From Actinomycetota bacterium (GTDB lineage Bacteria > Actinomycetota > Nitriliruptoria > Nitriliruptorales > Nitriliruptoraceae): DNA of 64,000 nucleotides. Location of the stretch: assembly GCA_019347575.1 (NCBI GenBank), contig JAHWKY010000006.1:124001-188000 (forward strand). The letters run 5' to 3'. How positions within the stretch are numbered: the first letter of the stretch is position 1; each line of letters starts with the position of its first letter. The notes below the pieces were generated by a model. The model saw nothing but the letters and a program-made list of their open reading frames with translations. It did not search any database and was not told where the DNA came from. A program made the position numbers and the translations under genes. Positions 25,119 through 33,813 of this stretch are shown one piece after another.

Positions 25119-25610
25119 TCAGACGTAGGCTTCGGCGAGCGTCTTCTCCACGAGCGCCTCGGCCTTCTCCTCGTCCTTCTTGATGGCCACGGCCAGCTCG
25201 GAGAGCAGGATCTGCTTCGCCTTGGTCAACATGCGCTTCTCGCCCGCGGACAGCCCCTTGTCCTTCTCGCGCGTCGCGAGGTTCCGCACCACCTCGGCCA
25301 CCTGGTAGATGTCGCCGGAGCGCAGCTTCTCGTAGTTCGCCTTGAACCGTCGCGACCAGTTCCCCGGCTGCTTGCCCTCGGGCTGGCGGAGGACGTCGAG
25401 GACCTGCTCGACCTCCTTCTTGCTGACGACGTTGCGCAGCCCCACCTCGTCACAGGAGTCGCAAGGGACCATGAGCGTGAGATCGCCGTAGGTGAGCCGG
25501 AGAACCAGGTAGTCCCGGGTCTCGCCCTTGAGTTCGCGGTTCTCGACCTTCTCGATGACGGCTGCGCCGTGGTGGGGGTAGACGACCGTGTCACCGACGT
25601 GGAAGGCCAT
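25119..25610 (-). CDS. carD: CarD-type RNA polymerase-binding transcription regulator
   Basis: 163 residues. N-terminal Tudor-like RNAP-interaction domain (FHVGDTVVYPHHGAAVIEKVENRELKGETRDYLVLRL) and a C-terminal helical DNA-binding domain with NWSRRFKANYEKLRSGDIYQVAEVVRNLA and the conserved Trp that wedges the promoter bubble. It stabilises open complexes at rRNA and many other promoters. GAGGAG precedes the ATG. A long leader containing a possible promoter separates it from disA. Confidence 0.95.
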   Translation of the reverse strand: MAFHVGDTVVYPHHGAAVIEKVENRELKGETRDYLVLRLTYGDLTLMVPCDSCDEVGLRNVVSKKEVEQVLDVLRQPEGKQPGNWSRRFKANYEKLRSGDIYQVAEVVRNLATREKDKGLSAGEKRMLTKAKQILLSELAVAIKKDEEKAEALVEKTLAEAYV

Positions 25611-25790
25611 GGACGAACTCCTCTGTCACCAGGTGCGGCATCCGTCGCGGATGCCAACAGCGGACGCGGGCATGGTCGTCGAGGATCGGGTCGGAGTGGT
25701 GGGCGCGGTGCCCGATGGCGGTCGGGGCAGGTGCTGCCGCGGAGTGACTCCCCTCTCCTTCCGACGCCCGATCGGGCTCGACGAGGGGGC

Positions 25791-25820
25791 ATCGTAGCAG
25801 AGCCGCGAGAAGCGCCTCAA
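25791..25820 (-). promoter_or_regulatory. Candidate sigma-70 promoter for carD
   Basis: On the minus strand TTGAGG (25820-25815) and TACGAT (25796-25791) are separated by 18 bases, a fair match to primary sigma-factor promoters. It would give a leader of about 175 bases for carD. Supported only by pattern. Confidence 0.4.
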
Positions 25821-25866
25821 CCGGTTCAGAGGTGGCCTGGAACGCCGTGGAACTTGGCCAGGACGG

Positions 25867-25968
25867 TGTTATCGCTTCGCTACTTGAGCACCAGGACTCG
25901 TGCTACCGCTTCGCTACTTGAGCACCAGGACTCGTGCTACCGCTTCGCTACTTGAGCACCAGGACGAC
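25867..25968 (-). repeat. Three tandem copies of the dispersed hairpin repeat
   Basis: Three 34-base units start at 25867, 25901 and 25935. Each contains GTGCTACCGCTTCGCT then ACTTGAGCACCAGGA; the first differs at two positions (GTGTTATCG). They fill the disA end of the 362-base gap between the disA stop and the carD start. The rest of that gap holds the candidate carD promoter and leader and no further gene. Confidence 0.92.
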
Positions 25969-25972
25969 CGGA

Positions 25973-27043
25973 TCAGACGTAGCGCTCGAGCAGCGACGAC
26001 TCGGCGAGGCGACGTAGGCCGTCCTGGATCGAGCGGGCCCGGGTGTCGCCCACGCCCTCGACCTGGTCGAGATCCTCGAGGGACGCCTCCATGACGCGCT
26101 GGAGGTTGTGGAAGCGCTGCACGAGCTTGGCGATGACGGCTTCGGGGAGACGTGGGATCTTCGACAGCAACCGGTAGCCGCGTGGCGTCACGGAGCGGTC
26201 GATCGGCTCGTCGCTGTCGTAGGCGAGCGCGACCGCGAGGCGGTCGAGGTCGAGCAGCTCGTCGCGGGAGAGCGAGTCGAGCTCGTCGAGGACCGAGCTG
26301 ACGCGCCGCCGCCGGTCGGCGAGGAAATCCTGCACGATGAGCGAGCGCTCCTCCTCGACCTGCGCCATGAGCTCGTCGAGCTGCAGTTCGATGAGCCGTC
26401 CCTCGATCCCGAGCTCAGCCACGTAGCCCTCGACCTCGGACGCGATTCGTCGCACCATCTCGGCCCGCTGCAGCACGATGACGACGTCGCGGAGCGTCAC
26501 GGTGTCCTCGACCTCACGGGCCGACAGCGCCGAGGCGACCTCGTCGAGGCGGTTGCGGTAGCGCTCGAGTGTGGCGAGCGCCTGGTTGGCGCGGAACAGC
26601 AAGGCCGAGACCTCCTCGAGCACGCGCTTGCGCTTGCCGAGGTACAGCGAGACGATCCGCATCGACTCGCTGACCGAGATCACCGGCTTGCCGGTCTGCT
26701 TGGCGGTGCGTTCGGCGCTGCGGTGGCGCGTGCCGGTCTCGTGCGTGACGATGCTGGGGTCGGGCACGAGGTGGACGTTCGCTCGCAGGATGCGCTCGGC
26801 GTCGTCGTCGAGTACGAGCGCCCCGTCCATCTTCGCCAGCTCCGACACACGCTGCGCGGTCGCGTTGACGTCGACGGCGAACCCGCCCGAGGCGATGCCT
26901 TCGACCTCATCCGACCAGCCGATCACCAGGAGCGCGCCCCGCCCGCCGCGGATGATCCGTTCGATGCCCTCGCGCAGCGCGGTCCCCGGCGCGACCATGT
27001 CGAGCACGGCGTACAGCTCGCCGTCACGCTGGGACCGTGCCAC
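25973..27043 (-). CDS. disA: Diadenylate cyclase DisA
   Basis: 356 residues. The DAC domain (about 10-150) has both catalytic motifs, MDGALVLDD (DGA) and GTRHRSAERT (RHR); a helical linker domain follows (about 150-290), and the C-terminus has a RuvA-like helix-hairpin-helix domain (EDLDQVEGVGDTRARSIQDGL) that binds branched DNA. It makes cyclic di-AMP from two ATP and responds to recombination intermediates. radA lies immediately upstream, its usual partner and inhibitor. Three dispersed repeats begin just after its stop. Confidence 0.96.
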   Translation of the reverse strand: MARSQRDGELYAVLDMVAPGTALREGIERIIRGGRGALLVIGWSDEVEGIASGGFAVDVNATAQRVSELAKMDGALVLDDDAERILRANVHLVPDPSIVTHETGTRHRSAERTAKQTGKPVISVSESMRIVSLYLGKRKRVLEEVSALLFRANQALATLERYRNRLDEVASALSAREVEDTVTLRDVVIVLQRAEMVRRIASEVEGYVAELGIEGRLIELQLDELMAQVEEERSLIVQDFLADRRRRVSSVLDELDSLSRDELLDLDRLAVALAYDSDEPIDRSVTPRGYRLLSKIPRLPEAVIAKLVQRFHNLQRVMEASLEDLDQVEGVGDTRARSIQDGLRRLAESSLLERYV

Positions 27044-27130
27044 CGAGCTTCCTCCACCGCGGTCGTGGCGGAGCGTAACGGAGCCCTCCGCTGTGCAGGC
27101 GGACGTCGGCCGGCGGACGGTGGTGTCAGG

Positions 27131-28525
27131 TCAGGCCGCGTCCACCTGTGGCCGTGCGGAGGTGACCTCGCCCAGCCCCTGCAGCAGTGCGGTCGACAGA
27201 TCGCCGACGCGCACCAGCTCGATCCCGTGACCGGGGCCGTCGTAGCGGCGCGGTACCAGCGCCCGAGCGATACCGAGGCGGCCAGCCTCCGCCAGCCGCG
27301 CATCCATGCGCGGGACCGCGCGGATCTCGCCCGCCAGGCCGACCTCGCCGATCGCGATCTGGCGGTCGCGGACCGGCACGCCCACCCGTGCCGATGCGAG
27401 CGCCAGCGCGACCGGCAGGTCGGTGGCCGGCTCGCGCAGACGCAGGCCTCCGACCGCGCTGGCGTAGACGTCCGCCTTGGCGAAGTCCATCCCCGCCCGC
27501 TCCTCGAGCACCGCCACGAGGAGCGAGACGCGGGATCGATCGAGTCCCGCGGCCTGCCGTCGCGGCGAGGCGAGGACGCTGTCGTTGGCCAGCGCCTGGA
27601 CCTCGACCAGCAGCGGCCGCGGGCCCTCGATGGTCACGGTCAGGGCGACGCCCGAGGGGGTGACCTCGTGATCGGTGCGGAAGAGCCGTGACGGGTCGGT
27701 CACCTCGGCGAGCCCGCGAGCGACCATCTCGAAGCACCCGACCTCGCCCGCAGGTCCGAAGCGGTTCTTCAGTCCGCGGAGGAGCCGAAGGGCGTGGTGA
27801 CGATCACCCTCGAAGCTGAGCACGACATCGACGAGGTGCTCGAGGGTGCGCGGACCGGCGATGGCACCGTCCTTGGTGACGTGGCCGACCAGGACGACGG
27901 CGATGCCGGTCGTCTTGGCCAGCCGGGTCAGGGCGGTGGCGCTCTCGCGCACCTGGACCACCGAACCTGCGGCGTTGTCGTGCGCCCCGTGGGTGACGGT
28001 CTGGATCGAGTCCACCACCAGCAGAGCAGGGTCGTGGCGCGCGGCCAGCGCCTCGATGACGCCGACGGAGGTGTCGGCCGCCAGCAGCAGGTCGGGCGCG
28101 TCGATGCCGAGGCGGCTGGCGCGGAGGTGGACCTGCTCGACGGATTCCTCGGCCGACACGTACAGCACCCGTCGTCCATCGGCGGCGACCTGTGCGCACG
28201 CCTGCAGGAGCAGGGTGGACTTGCCGATGCCAGGCTCACCGCCGAGCAAGGTGACCGACCCCGGGACCAGACCGCCCCCCAGTACCCGATCGAACTCGCC
28301 GATCGCCGTGCGGCGCCGGCGCGGAGCGACGGGATCGACGTCGCGCAGGGCCGTGGCGGGCGTGGTCACCACGGCGGGACGAGGGCTGTCGGATCCGGAC
28401 GTGACGACCTCGTCGACCGTGCCCCACTCGCCGCAGGCGCTACAGCGGCCGACCCAACGCGGCTCCTCGTGCCCGCAGGCACGGCAGCGGGCGGTGCGGG
28501 CGGAGCGGGCGGGGCGGCGAGCCAT
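27131..28525 (-). CDS. radA: DNA repair protein RadA (Sms)
   Basis: 464 residues. N-terminal zinc finger (CRACGHEEPRWVGRCSACGEW, four Cys), RecA-like ATPase with Walker A GGEPGIGKSTL, Walker B LLVVDSI, the RadA signature KNRFGP, and a C-terminal Lon-protease-like domain (DVYASAVGGLRL ... GEVGLAGEIR). It drives branch migration in recombination. ATG 28525 starts the zinc finger; longer upstream reading is shadow of mutY. Confidence 0.96.
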   Translation of the reverse strand: MARRPARSARTARCRACGHEEPRWVGRCSACGEWGTVDEVVTSGSDSPRPAVVTTPATALRDVDPVAPRRRRTAIGEFDRVLGGGLVPGSVTLLGGEPGIGKSTLLLQACAQVAADGRRVLYVSAEESVEQVHLRASRLGIDAPDLLLAADTSVGVIEALAARHDPALLVVDSIQTVTHGAHDNAAGSVVQVRESATALTRLAKTTGIAVVLVGHVTKDGAIAGPRTLEHLVDVVLSFEGDRHHALRLLRGLKNRFGPAGEVGCFEMVARGLAEVTDPSRLFRTDHEVTPSGVALTVTIEGPRPLLVEVQALANDSVLASPRRQAAGLDRSRVSLLVAVLEERAGMDFAKADVYASAVGGLRLREPATDLPVALALASARVGVPVRDRQIAIGEVGLAGEIRAVPRMDARLAEAGRLGIARALVPRRYDGPGHGIELVRVGDLSTALLQGLGEVTSARPQVDAA

Positions 28526-28608
28526 CGGGACGTCCTGGTCGGTGACGGGAGCGACCGTAGATCGCAGGTGTGACAGCCCACCGACGGATCTAGGAGGGCA
28601 CAGGCCTC

Positions 28609-29472
28609 CTAGGACGGCAGGACCAGCATCCCGTCCACGATCTCGGCGAGTCCATCCCGCACGAGTCCGGCTACGACCTGGCGGGTGCGCTCGGGCTCGT
28701 CGGGCCAGCCGGCGACCGATGGCGTCGCGTCGAGCGGCACGGCACCCGTGCGGAGGGCGTCGACGAGCCTGCCGCGGCCCTGTCGGTCGGAGCCGTCGAA
28801 CCGCGACTGGCGCCCCGACGTCCCCGCCGAACCGTGGGCCGGGTCCGGCCCGGCCCGGTCGCCGCGACGCCAGGCGCAGTGCGCGGCGATCGGGCACGCA
28901 TCGCAGCGCGGGGCACGCTTGGTGCATACGGTGGCGCCGAGGTCGAGCACGGCCTGGTTCCACTCCCACGCCCGGCCCGGCGGGACGAGATCGTCGGCGA
29001 GCGCCTGGCCTTCGGGGCGGTGCAACGGCCGCCCCGCCACCGCGCGCGCCAGGAACCGGGCCGCGTTCGTGTCGAGCACGCCGTGGTCGCGTTCGAACGC
29101 GAAGACGAGCACGGCGCGGGCGGTGTAGGGGCCGACACCGGGCAGCGCGAGCAGCCGGTCCAGGTCCGTCGGGAGCGCCCCGTGGTGGTCTGCGGCGAGG
29201 ACCTGTGCGCAGCGGTGGAGGTTGACCGCCCGGCGGTTGTAGCCCAGCCCCGCCCACGCCTCGATCACGTCGCCGACCGACGCCGCGGCGCAAGCCTCGG
29301 GCGTGGGGAAGCGGTCCAGGAAAGCGTGGTAGCGCGGCTCCACCCGGGCGACCTGGGTCTGCTGGAGCATCAGCTCGCTGACGAGGATCGCCCACGGGTC
29401 GCGCGTGCGCCGCCACGGCAGGTCGCGGCGTCGCGCCTCGCCCCAGGTGAGCAGCTCGTCGGCCAGCCTCAT
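28609..29472 (-). CDS. mutY: A/G-specific adenine glycosylase MutY
   Basis: 287 residues. The catalytic Glu is in VSELMLQQTQV, the helix-hairpin-helix in LLALPGVGPYTARAVL, the catalytic Asp in VLDTNAARFLAR, and the [4Fe-4S] ligands in C-x6-C-x2-C-x5-C (CTKRAPRCDACPIAAHC). It removes A opposite 8-oxoG. The C-terminal 8-oxoG-recognising NUDIX-like domain is reduced to about 80 residues with a winged-helix look (TRQVVAGLVRDGLAEIVDG). ATG overlaps the PrsW-like stop by 4 bases. Confidence 0.92.
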   Translation of the reverse strand: MRLADELLTWGEARRRDLPWRRTRDPWAILVSELMLQQTQVARVEPRYHAFLDRFPTPEACAAASVGDVIEAWAGLGYNRRAVNLHRCAQVLAADHHGALPTDLDRLLALPGVGPYTARAVLVFAFERDHGVLDTNAARFLARAVAGRPLHRPEGQALADDLVPPGRAWEWNQAVLDLGATVCTKRAPRCDACPIAAHCAWRRGDRAGPDPAHGSAGTSGRQSRFDGSDRQGRGRLVDALRTGAVPLDATPSVAGWPDEPERTRQVVAGLVRDGLAEIVDGMLVLPS

Positions 29473-30230
29473 GCGAACGGGAAGCCCGACAGCTCGAGGA
29501 TCGTGACGGTCAGGTTGTAGAGGGCGTGGACGACGATCGCGACGACGACGAACGGCATCGCGACGGACCAGTCGGGCAAGCCGCGTCCGGCGTGCACGCG
29601 CCCCCACATCCGGGCGACACCGAGGCCCGAGATGAACGCAGCGCCGCCGTGGAGCAGCGGCCCGGCGACCCAGCGCCAGACGACGATCGTGGTGGTGGGA
29701 TCGTCGATGTACACCTCGAGGTAGAGCACGTTCTCGACGACCGCGAAGAACAGACCCGCCAGCAGGGTGATGAGCGGCAGCGTGGCGCGCTGACGGATGA
29801 CCCAGGGATGGCGCTCGACGAGGTAGACCGCGCCGGAGGCCTTCGCCACCTCCTCGATGATCGGCGCGAACAGCACGATCCCCAGGATGGCCGCGAACGA
29901 GCCGTTGCCGATCGACGCCAAGATCGCCCCGACGATCGCGAACGGCCCCGCGGCGAGAGCGGCGAGCGTGATCGCGACCAGCCGGCGGAGGTCACTCGTC
30001 TCGGCCCGGCGCCGCAGGTAGTAGGCGTAGAAACCTGTGTCGACCGCGGCTGCTCCCCGCAGCGCCGGCTCGTCGCCGACGAGCTGCCACGCATCGTCGG
30101 CACGAGCGGTGCTACCGCCTTCGGCTACTTGAGCACCCTGATCGTCGCCCTCGTCGGTATCGGTACCCGGTGTGGGCGCCACGAACCAGGGCTCGTGCTC
30201 GATGCCGTGACGGTCGGGGCGGCGGCGCAT
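29469..30230 (-). CDS. PrsW-family intramembrane metalloprotease
   Basis: 253 residues with about six membrane helices after an acidic N-terminal tail. PrsW motifs are visible: APIIEEVAKA (EE), FFAVVENVLY (E..N), and two membrane His (LLHGG, VVHALYN). Relatives cut anti-sigma factors inside the membrane. The start at 30230 is set by the overlap with the ybjQ stop (TGATG). The N-terminal stretch AQVAEGGSTAR is encoded by a copy of the dispersed hairpin. The target is unknown; no anti-sigma factor gene is adjacent. Confidence 0.85.
   Translation of the reverse strand: MRRRPDRHGIEHEPWFVAPTPGTDTDEGDDQGAQVAEGGSTARADDAWQLVGDEPALRGAAAVDTGFYAYYLRRRAETSDLRRLVAITLAALAAGPFAIVGAILASIGNGSFAAILGIVLFAPIIEEVAKASGAVYLVERHPWVIRQRATLPLITLLAGLFFAVVENVLYLEVYIDDPTTTIVVWRWVAGPLLHGGAAFISGLGVARMWGRVHAGRGLPDWSVAMPFVVVAIVVHALYNLTVTILELSGFPFA
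30109..30136 (-). repeat. Dispersed hairpin repeat inside the PrsW-like gene
   Basis: 28 bases: arms GTGCT and AGCAC, inner stem GCC-TTC-GGC. It is read in frame in the cytoplasmic N-terminal tail, where extra residues are easily tolerated. Confidence 0.85.
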
Positions 30231-30706
30231 CAGGCGGCTCGGGACCTGTCCCGACGCACGATCGCGGTCCCGTAGCAGAGGACCTCGACGGACCTGCTCG
30301 TGCTGCGTCCACCGGTGTCGATCATCGACGTCTCGAAGCGAACGTTCACGACCGCGCTGGCGTGACGGGCCCGTGCGTCGTCGACCATGCGGCGCTTCGC
30401 CTCGCGACGGGCGCGGGACAGAAGGGTCTGGTAGCTCCTGAGCTCACCGCCGACCAGGTTGCGCAGTCCGGCGAGGAAGCTCTTGAGGTAGTCGGTCGAG
30501 ATCACGACCGTCCCCATGACGAGCACTCCGACATCGGCGCCCTCGTCCATCCCGAGGAACGTGCGCGTGTCGGTGACCGGGAAGGCGGCGTGGAGCCGCT
30601 CGGCCGTGTCGAGCTCGCGGAGGTGGTTGCGCTCTCGGACCGCCCCGAGCCCGCCGCCGACGACGAGGAGCACCAGGACCATCGCGAGGGGGACGAGGAG
30701 CTCCAC
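30230..30706 (-). CDS. YbjQ/DUF74-like protein with N-terminal membrane anchor
   Basis: 158 residues. One hydrophobic N-terminal helix (LVPLAMVLVLLVVGGGLG) then a PF01906-type domain: VLVMGTVVISTDYLKSFLAGLRNLVGGELRSYQTLLSRARREAKRRMVDDARARHASAVVNVRFETS. The fold forms pentamers and was once called heavy-metal-binding; the role is unknown. It is 3 bases from a second, soluble paralogue. Confidence 0.85.
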   Translation of the reverse strand: MELLVPLAMVLVLLVVGGGLGAVRERNHLRELDTAERLHAAFPVTDTRTFLGMDEGADVGVLVMGTVVISTDYLKSFLAGLRNLVGGELRSYQTLLSRARREAKRRMVDDARARHASAVVNVRFETSMIDTGGRSTSRSVEVLCYGTAIVRRDRSRAA

Positions 30707-30709
30707 CGA

Positions 30710-31033
30710 TCAGCCGGCGGGGGCTACCACGACGGCGGTGCCGTAGGCGTACAGCTCCGCCGCCCCACCCGCCACCGCCGAGGTGGTGAACCGCACGTTG
30801 ACCACGGCGTTGGCGCCGAGCTGACGCGCCTGACCGAGCATGCGGTCGAGCGCCTCGCGGCGGGCCTCGGTCAGCAGCTCGGTGTAGGCGCGGATCTCGC
30901 CGCCGACGAGGTTCTTGAGGCTGGCGCCGATGTCACGACCCAGGTGCTTGGCCCGGATCGTGTTGCCCTGGACCAGCCCCTTCACCTCGACGATCGTCTG
31001 CCCCGGGATCGTCTCGGTGTTGACCACTATCAC
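30710..31033 (-). CDS. YbjQ family protein (PF01906)
   Basis: 107 residues. Full-length YbjQ pattern: [79 protein letters not shown]. It has no membrane helix. It overlaps the clpC stop by 4 bases and precedes the anchored paralogue, so the two may form mixed rings. Function unknown. Confidence 0.9.
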   Translation of the reverse strand: MIVVNTETIPGQTIVEVKGLVQGNTIRAKHLGRDIGASLKNLVGGEIRAYTELLTEARREALDRMLGQARQLGANAVVNVRFTTSAVAGGAAELYAYGTAVVVAPAG

Positions 31034-33552
31034 GCTTCCGACTCCCCGTCCGAGCTGCCGGTGCCGGCGAGCTCGACCGGGGGCACGTCGGGCGTGTCAG
31101 GCGAGTCCACCGCCCGGAACACGACCTCGTCCTTGTCGATGTCGACGTCCGCGACGATGAGCTGGCCCGCGCTGAACTCGCCGAAGAGCATCCGCTCCGA
31201 CAGCACGTCCTCGAGCTCGCGCTGGATCGTGCGCCGCAGCGGCCGCGCCCCGAGCTGGGGGTCGTAGCCCTTCTCGGCGAGCCAGCTCTTGAGCGCGTCG
31301 GTGAGTTCGAGGTCGAGGTCCTTGGAGCGCAGCTGGTTCTTCACGCGCTTGATCATCAGGTCGACGATCGACTTGACCTCGTCCTTGGTCAGCGGGTGGA
31401 AGACGATGACCTCGTCGATGCGGTTGAGGAACTCGGGGCGGAAGTGCTTCTTGAGCTCCTCGTCCACCTGCTTCTTCATCTTCTCGTACACCGACGCCTC
31501 GTCGCCGCTTGCCGCGAAGCCGACCGCCGGGGCGGTGAGGTTCTTGGTGCCGAGGTTGGACGTCATGATCAGGATCGTGTTCTTGAAGTCGACCTGATGA
31601 CCCTGCGCGTCCGTGAGCCGCCCGTCCTCGAGGATCTGCAGCAGCGTGTTGAACACGTCGGGGTGGGCCTTCTCGACCTCGTCGAACAGCACGACGCTGA
31701 ACGGCCGGCGGCGGACCTGCTCGGTGAGCTGGCCACCCTCCTCGTAGCCGACGTAGCCGGGAGGCGAGCCGATGAGGCGGCTGACGGTGTGCTTCTCCAT
31801 GTACTCGGACATGTCGAGGTGGATCAGCGCGCCCTCGTCGCCGAACAGGTACTCGGCGAGGGTCTTGGCCAGCTCGGTCTTGCCGACACCGGAGGGCCCG
31901 AGGAAGATGAACGAGCCCGACGGCCGCTTGGGGTCCTTGAGGCCCGCACGGGTCCGGCGGATGGCCTTGGAGACGGCTCCGATGGCGGGCTGCTGCCCGA
32001 TGACGCGCTTGTGCAGCTCGTCCTCCATCTTGAGCAGCTTCTGGCTCTCCTCCTCCGTCAGCTTGAAGACGGGGATGCCGGTCCAGTTGGCGAGGACCTC
32101 GGCGATGGTCTCCTCGTCGACGGTGAGGACCGTGTCCATGCCCTCGGAGCGCCACTCTTTCTCGCGGCTCTGGCGCCGCTCGATGAGCTTCTTCTCCTCG
32201 TCCCGCAGCGACGCCGCGCGCTCGAAGTCCTGGCCGTCGATGGCCGCTTCCTTGGACTTGCGGGTCTCCTCGATCTTCTCGTCGAGGTCCTTGAGGTCGG
32301 GCGGGGCGGTCATCGACTGGATGCGCAGGCGCGAGCCGGCCTCGTCGATCAGGTCGATGGCCTTGTCGGGCAGGAAGCGGTCGGAGATGTAGCGGTCGGC
32401 GAGGTTGCCGGCCGCGACGAGCGCCTCGTCGGTGATGGTGACGCGGTGGTGGGCCTCGTAGCGGTCGCGCAGGCCCTTGAGGATCTCGATCGTGTGCTCG
32501 ATCGTGGGCTCCTCGACCTTGACCGGCTGGAACCGGCGCTCGAGGGCGGCATCCTTTTCGAGGTGCTTGCGGTACTCGTCGAGGGTCGTGGCCCCGATGG
32601 TCTGGATCTCGCCGCGGGCCAGCATCGGCTTGAGGATGCTGGCGGCATCGATCGCACCCTCGGCGGCACCCGCCCCGACGAGCGTGTGCAGCTCGTCGAT
32701 GAACAGGATGATGTCGCCGCGGGTGGTGATCTCCTTCAGCACTTTCTTGAGGCGCTCCTCGAAGTCACCGCGGTAGCGGGACCCGGCGACCAGGGCGCCG
32801 AGGTCGAGGGTGTACAGGTGCTTGTCGCGCAGCGTCTCGGGGACGTCGCCGGCGACGATGCGCTGAGCGAGGCCCTCGACGATGGCGGTCTTGCCGACAC
32901 CGGGCTCGCCGATGAGGACGGGGTTGTTCTTGGTGCGCCGCGACAACACCTGCATGACCCGCTCGATCTCGCGGAAGCGGCCGATGACGGGGTCGAGCTG
33001 GCCCTCGCGGGCGGCCTGGGTGAGGTTGCGGCCGAACTGGTCGAGGACGGTCGAGCCCTCGCGGCTGCCGCCGCTGCTCTCGCCGACGCCGGCGCCGGCC
33101 TTCTGGGGGTCGCCGGAGTAGCCGGACAGCAGCTGGATGACCTGCTGGCGGACGCGGTTGAGGTCGGCGCCCAGCTTCTGCAGCACCTGGGCGGCGACGC
33201 CCTCACCCTCGCGGATCAGGCCGAGGAGGATGTGCTCGGTGCCGATGTAGTTGTGACCCAGCTGCAGCGCCTCGCGCAGGCTCAGCTCGAGGACCTTCTT
33301 GGCGCGGGGCGTGAACGGGATGTGCCCTGCCGGAGGCTGCTGGCCCTTGCCGATGATCTCCTGGACCTGGTCACGGACGGCCTGGAGCGAGATGTTCAGC
33401 GATTCGAGGGCCTTGGCGGCGACACCCTCACCCTCGTGGATCAGCCCGAGCAGGATGTGCTCGGTCCCGATGTAGTTGTGGTTGAGCATCCTCGCCTCTT
33501 CCTGCGCGAGGACGACCACCCGGCGGGCCCTGTCGGTGAACCTCTCGAACAT
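31030..33552 (-). CDS. clpC: ATP-dependent protease ATPase subunit ClpC
   Basis: 840 residues. Double Clp_N repeat at about 1-150 ([33 protein letters not shown] twice), AAA+ module 1 with Walker [10 protein letters not shown], an UVR-type middle segment near 425-460 ([19 protein letters not shown]), AAA+ module 2 with [12 protein letters not shown], and the ClpP-docking loop in the C-terminal part. It unfolds substrates for ClpP. It follows the lysS/subtilase region and begins a run of overlapping genes. Its C-terminal tail is short and acidic. Confidence 0.97.
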   Translation of the reverse strand: MFERFTDRARRVVVLAQEEARMLNHNYIGTEHILLGLIHEGEGVAAKALESLNISLQAVRDQVQEIIGKGQQPPAGHIPFTPRAKKVLELSLREALQLGHNYIGTEHILLGLIREGEGVAAQVLQKLGADLNRVRQQVIQLLSGYSGDPQKAGAGVGESSGGSREGSTVLDQFGRNLTQAAREGQLDPVIGRFREIERVMQVLSRRTKNNPVLIGEPGVGKTAIVEGLAQRIVAGDVPETLRDKHLYTLDLGALVAGSRYRGDFEERLKKVLKEITTRGDIILFIDELHTLVGAGAAEGAIDAASILKPMLARGEIQTIGATTLDEYRKHLEKDAALERRFQPVKVEEPTIEHTIEILKGLRDRYEAHHRVTITDEALVAAGNLADRYISDRFLPDKAIDLIDEAGSRLRIQSMTAPPDLKDLDEKIEETRKSKEAAIDGQDFERAASLRDEEKKLIERRQSREKEWRSEGMDTVLTVDEETIAEVLANWTGIPVFKLTEEESQKLLKMEDELHKRVIGQQPAIGAVSKAIRRTRAGLKDPKRPSGSFIFLGPSGVGKTELAKTLAEYLFGDEGALIHLDMSEYMEKHTVSRLIGSPPGYVGYEEGGQLTEQVRRRPFSVVLFDEVEKAHPDVFNTLLQILEDGRLTDAQGHQVDFKNTILIMTSNLGTKNLTAPAVGFAASGDEASVYEKMKKQVDEELKKHFRPEFLNRIDEVIVFHPLTKDEVKSIVDLMIKRVKNQLRSKDLDLELTDALKSWLAEKGYDPQLGARPLRRTIQRELEDVLSERMLFGEFSAGQLIVADVDIDKDEVVFRAVDSPDTPDVPPVELAGTGSSDGESEA

Positions 33553-33813
33553 CTCAGCACTCCCCGCTGCCGGGTCGACTTCCCCACTCTAGGAGAGTCG
33601 TCCAACCAGCAGCCATACTCAACAAGTCTCGTGCGAACTCTCGGGGACGCGACCACCGGCGTTCGGTCTAGGAGTTGCTGGCCGGTGGGACGCCCAGCCC
33701 CTTCTCAACGCGATGGAGGGGGGCGGTGTTCCGACACCTCGAAGGTACCGGTTGGGTGTGCGGAGACCGTGCGGAACCGCCTGGACCTGAGCCGTCGGGG
33801 CTTAGGTGCGGGC
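33553..33813. other. Intergenic region upstream of clpC
   Basis: 261 bases between the clpC start and the end of the surface subtilase. It must hold the clpC promoter. I see no CIRCE, HAIR or clear ClgR box, and no ORF with coding character. Confidence 0.5.

Noticed and set aside
25867-25968. Possible CRISPR array
   Set aside because: The three units are contiguous and identical through their whole 34 bases with no variable spacers, and no cas gene is near.
28526-29416. Extension of the radA frame upstream
   Set aside because: It overlaps mutY in another frame and is Arg/Pro-rich; RadA begins with its zinc finger at 28525.
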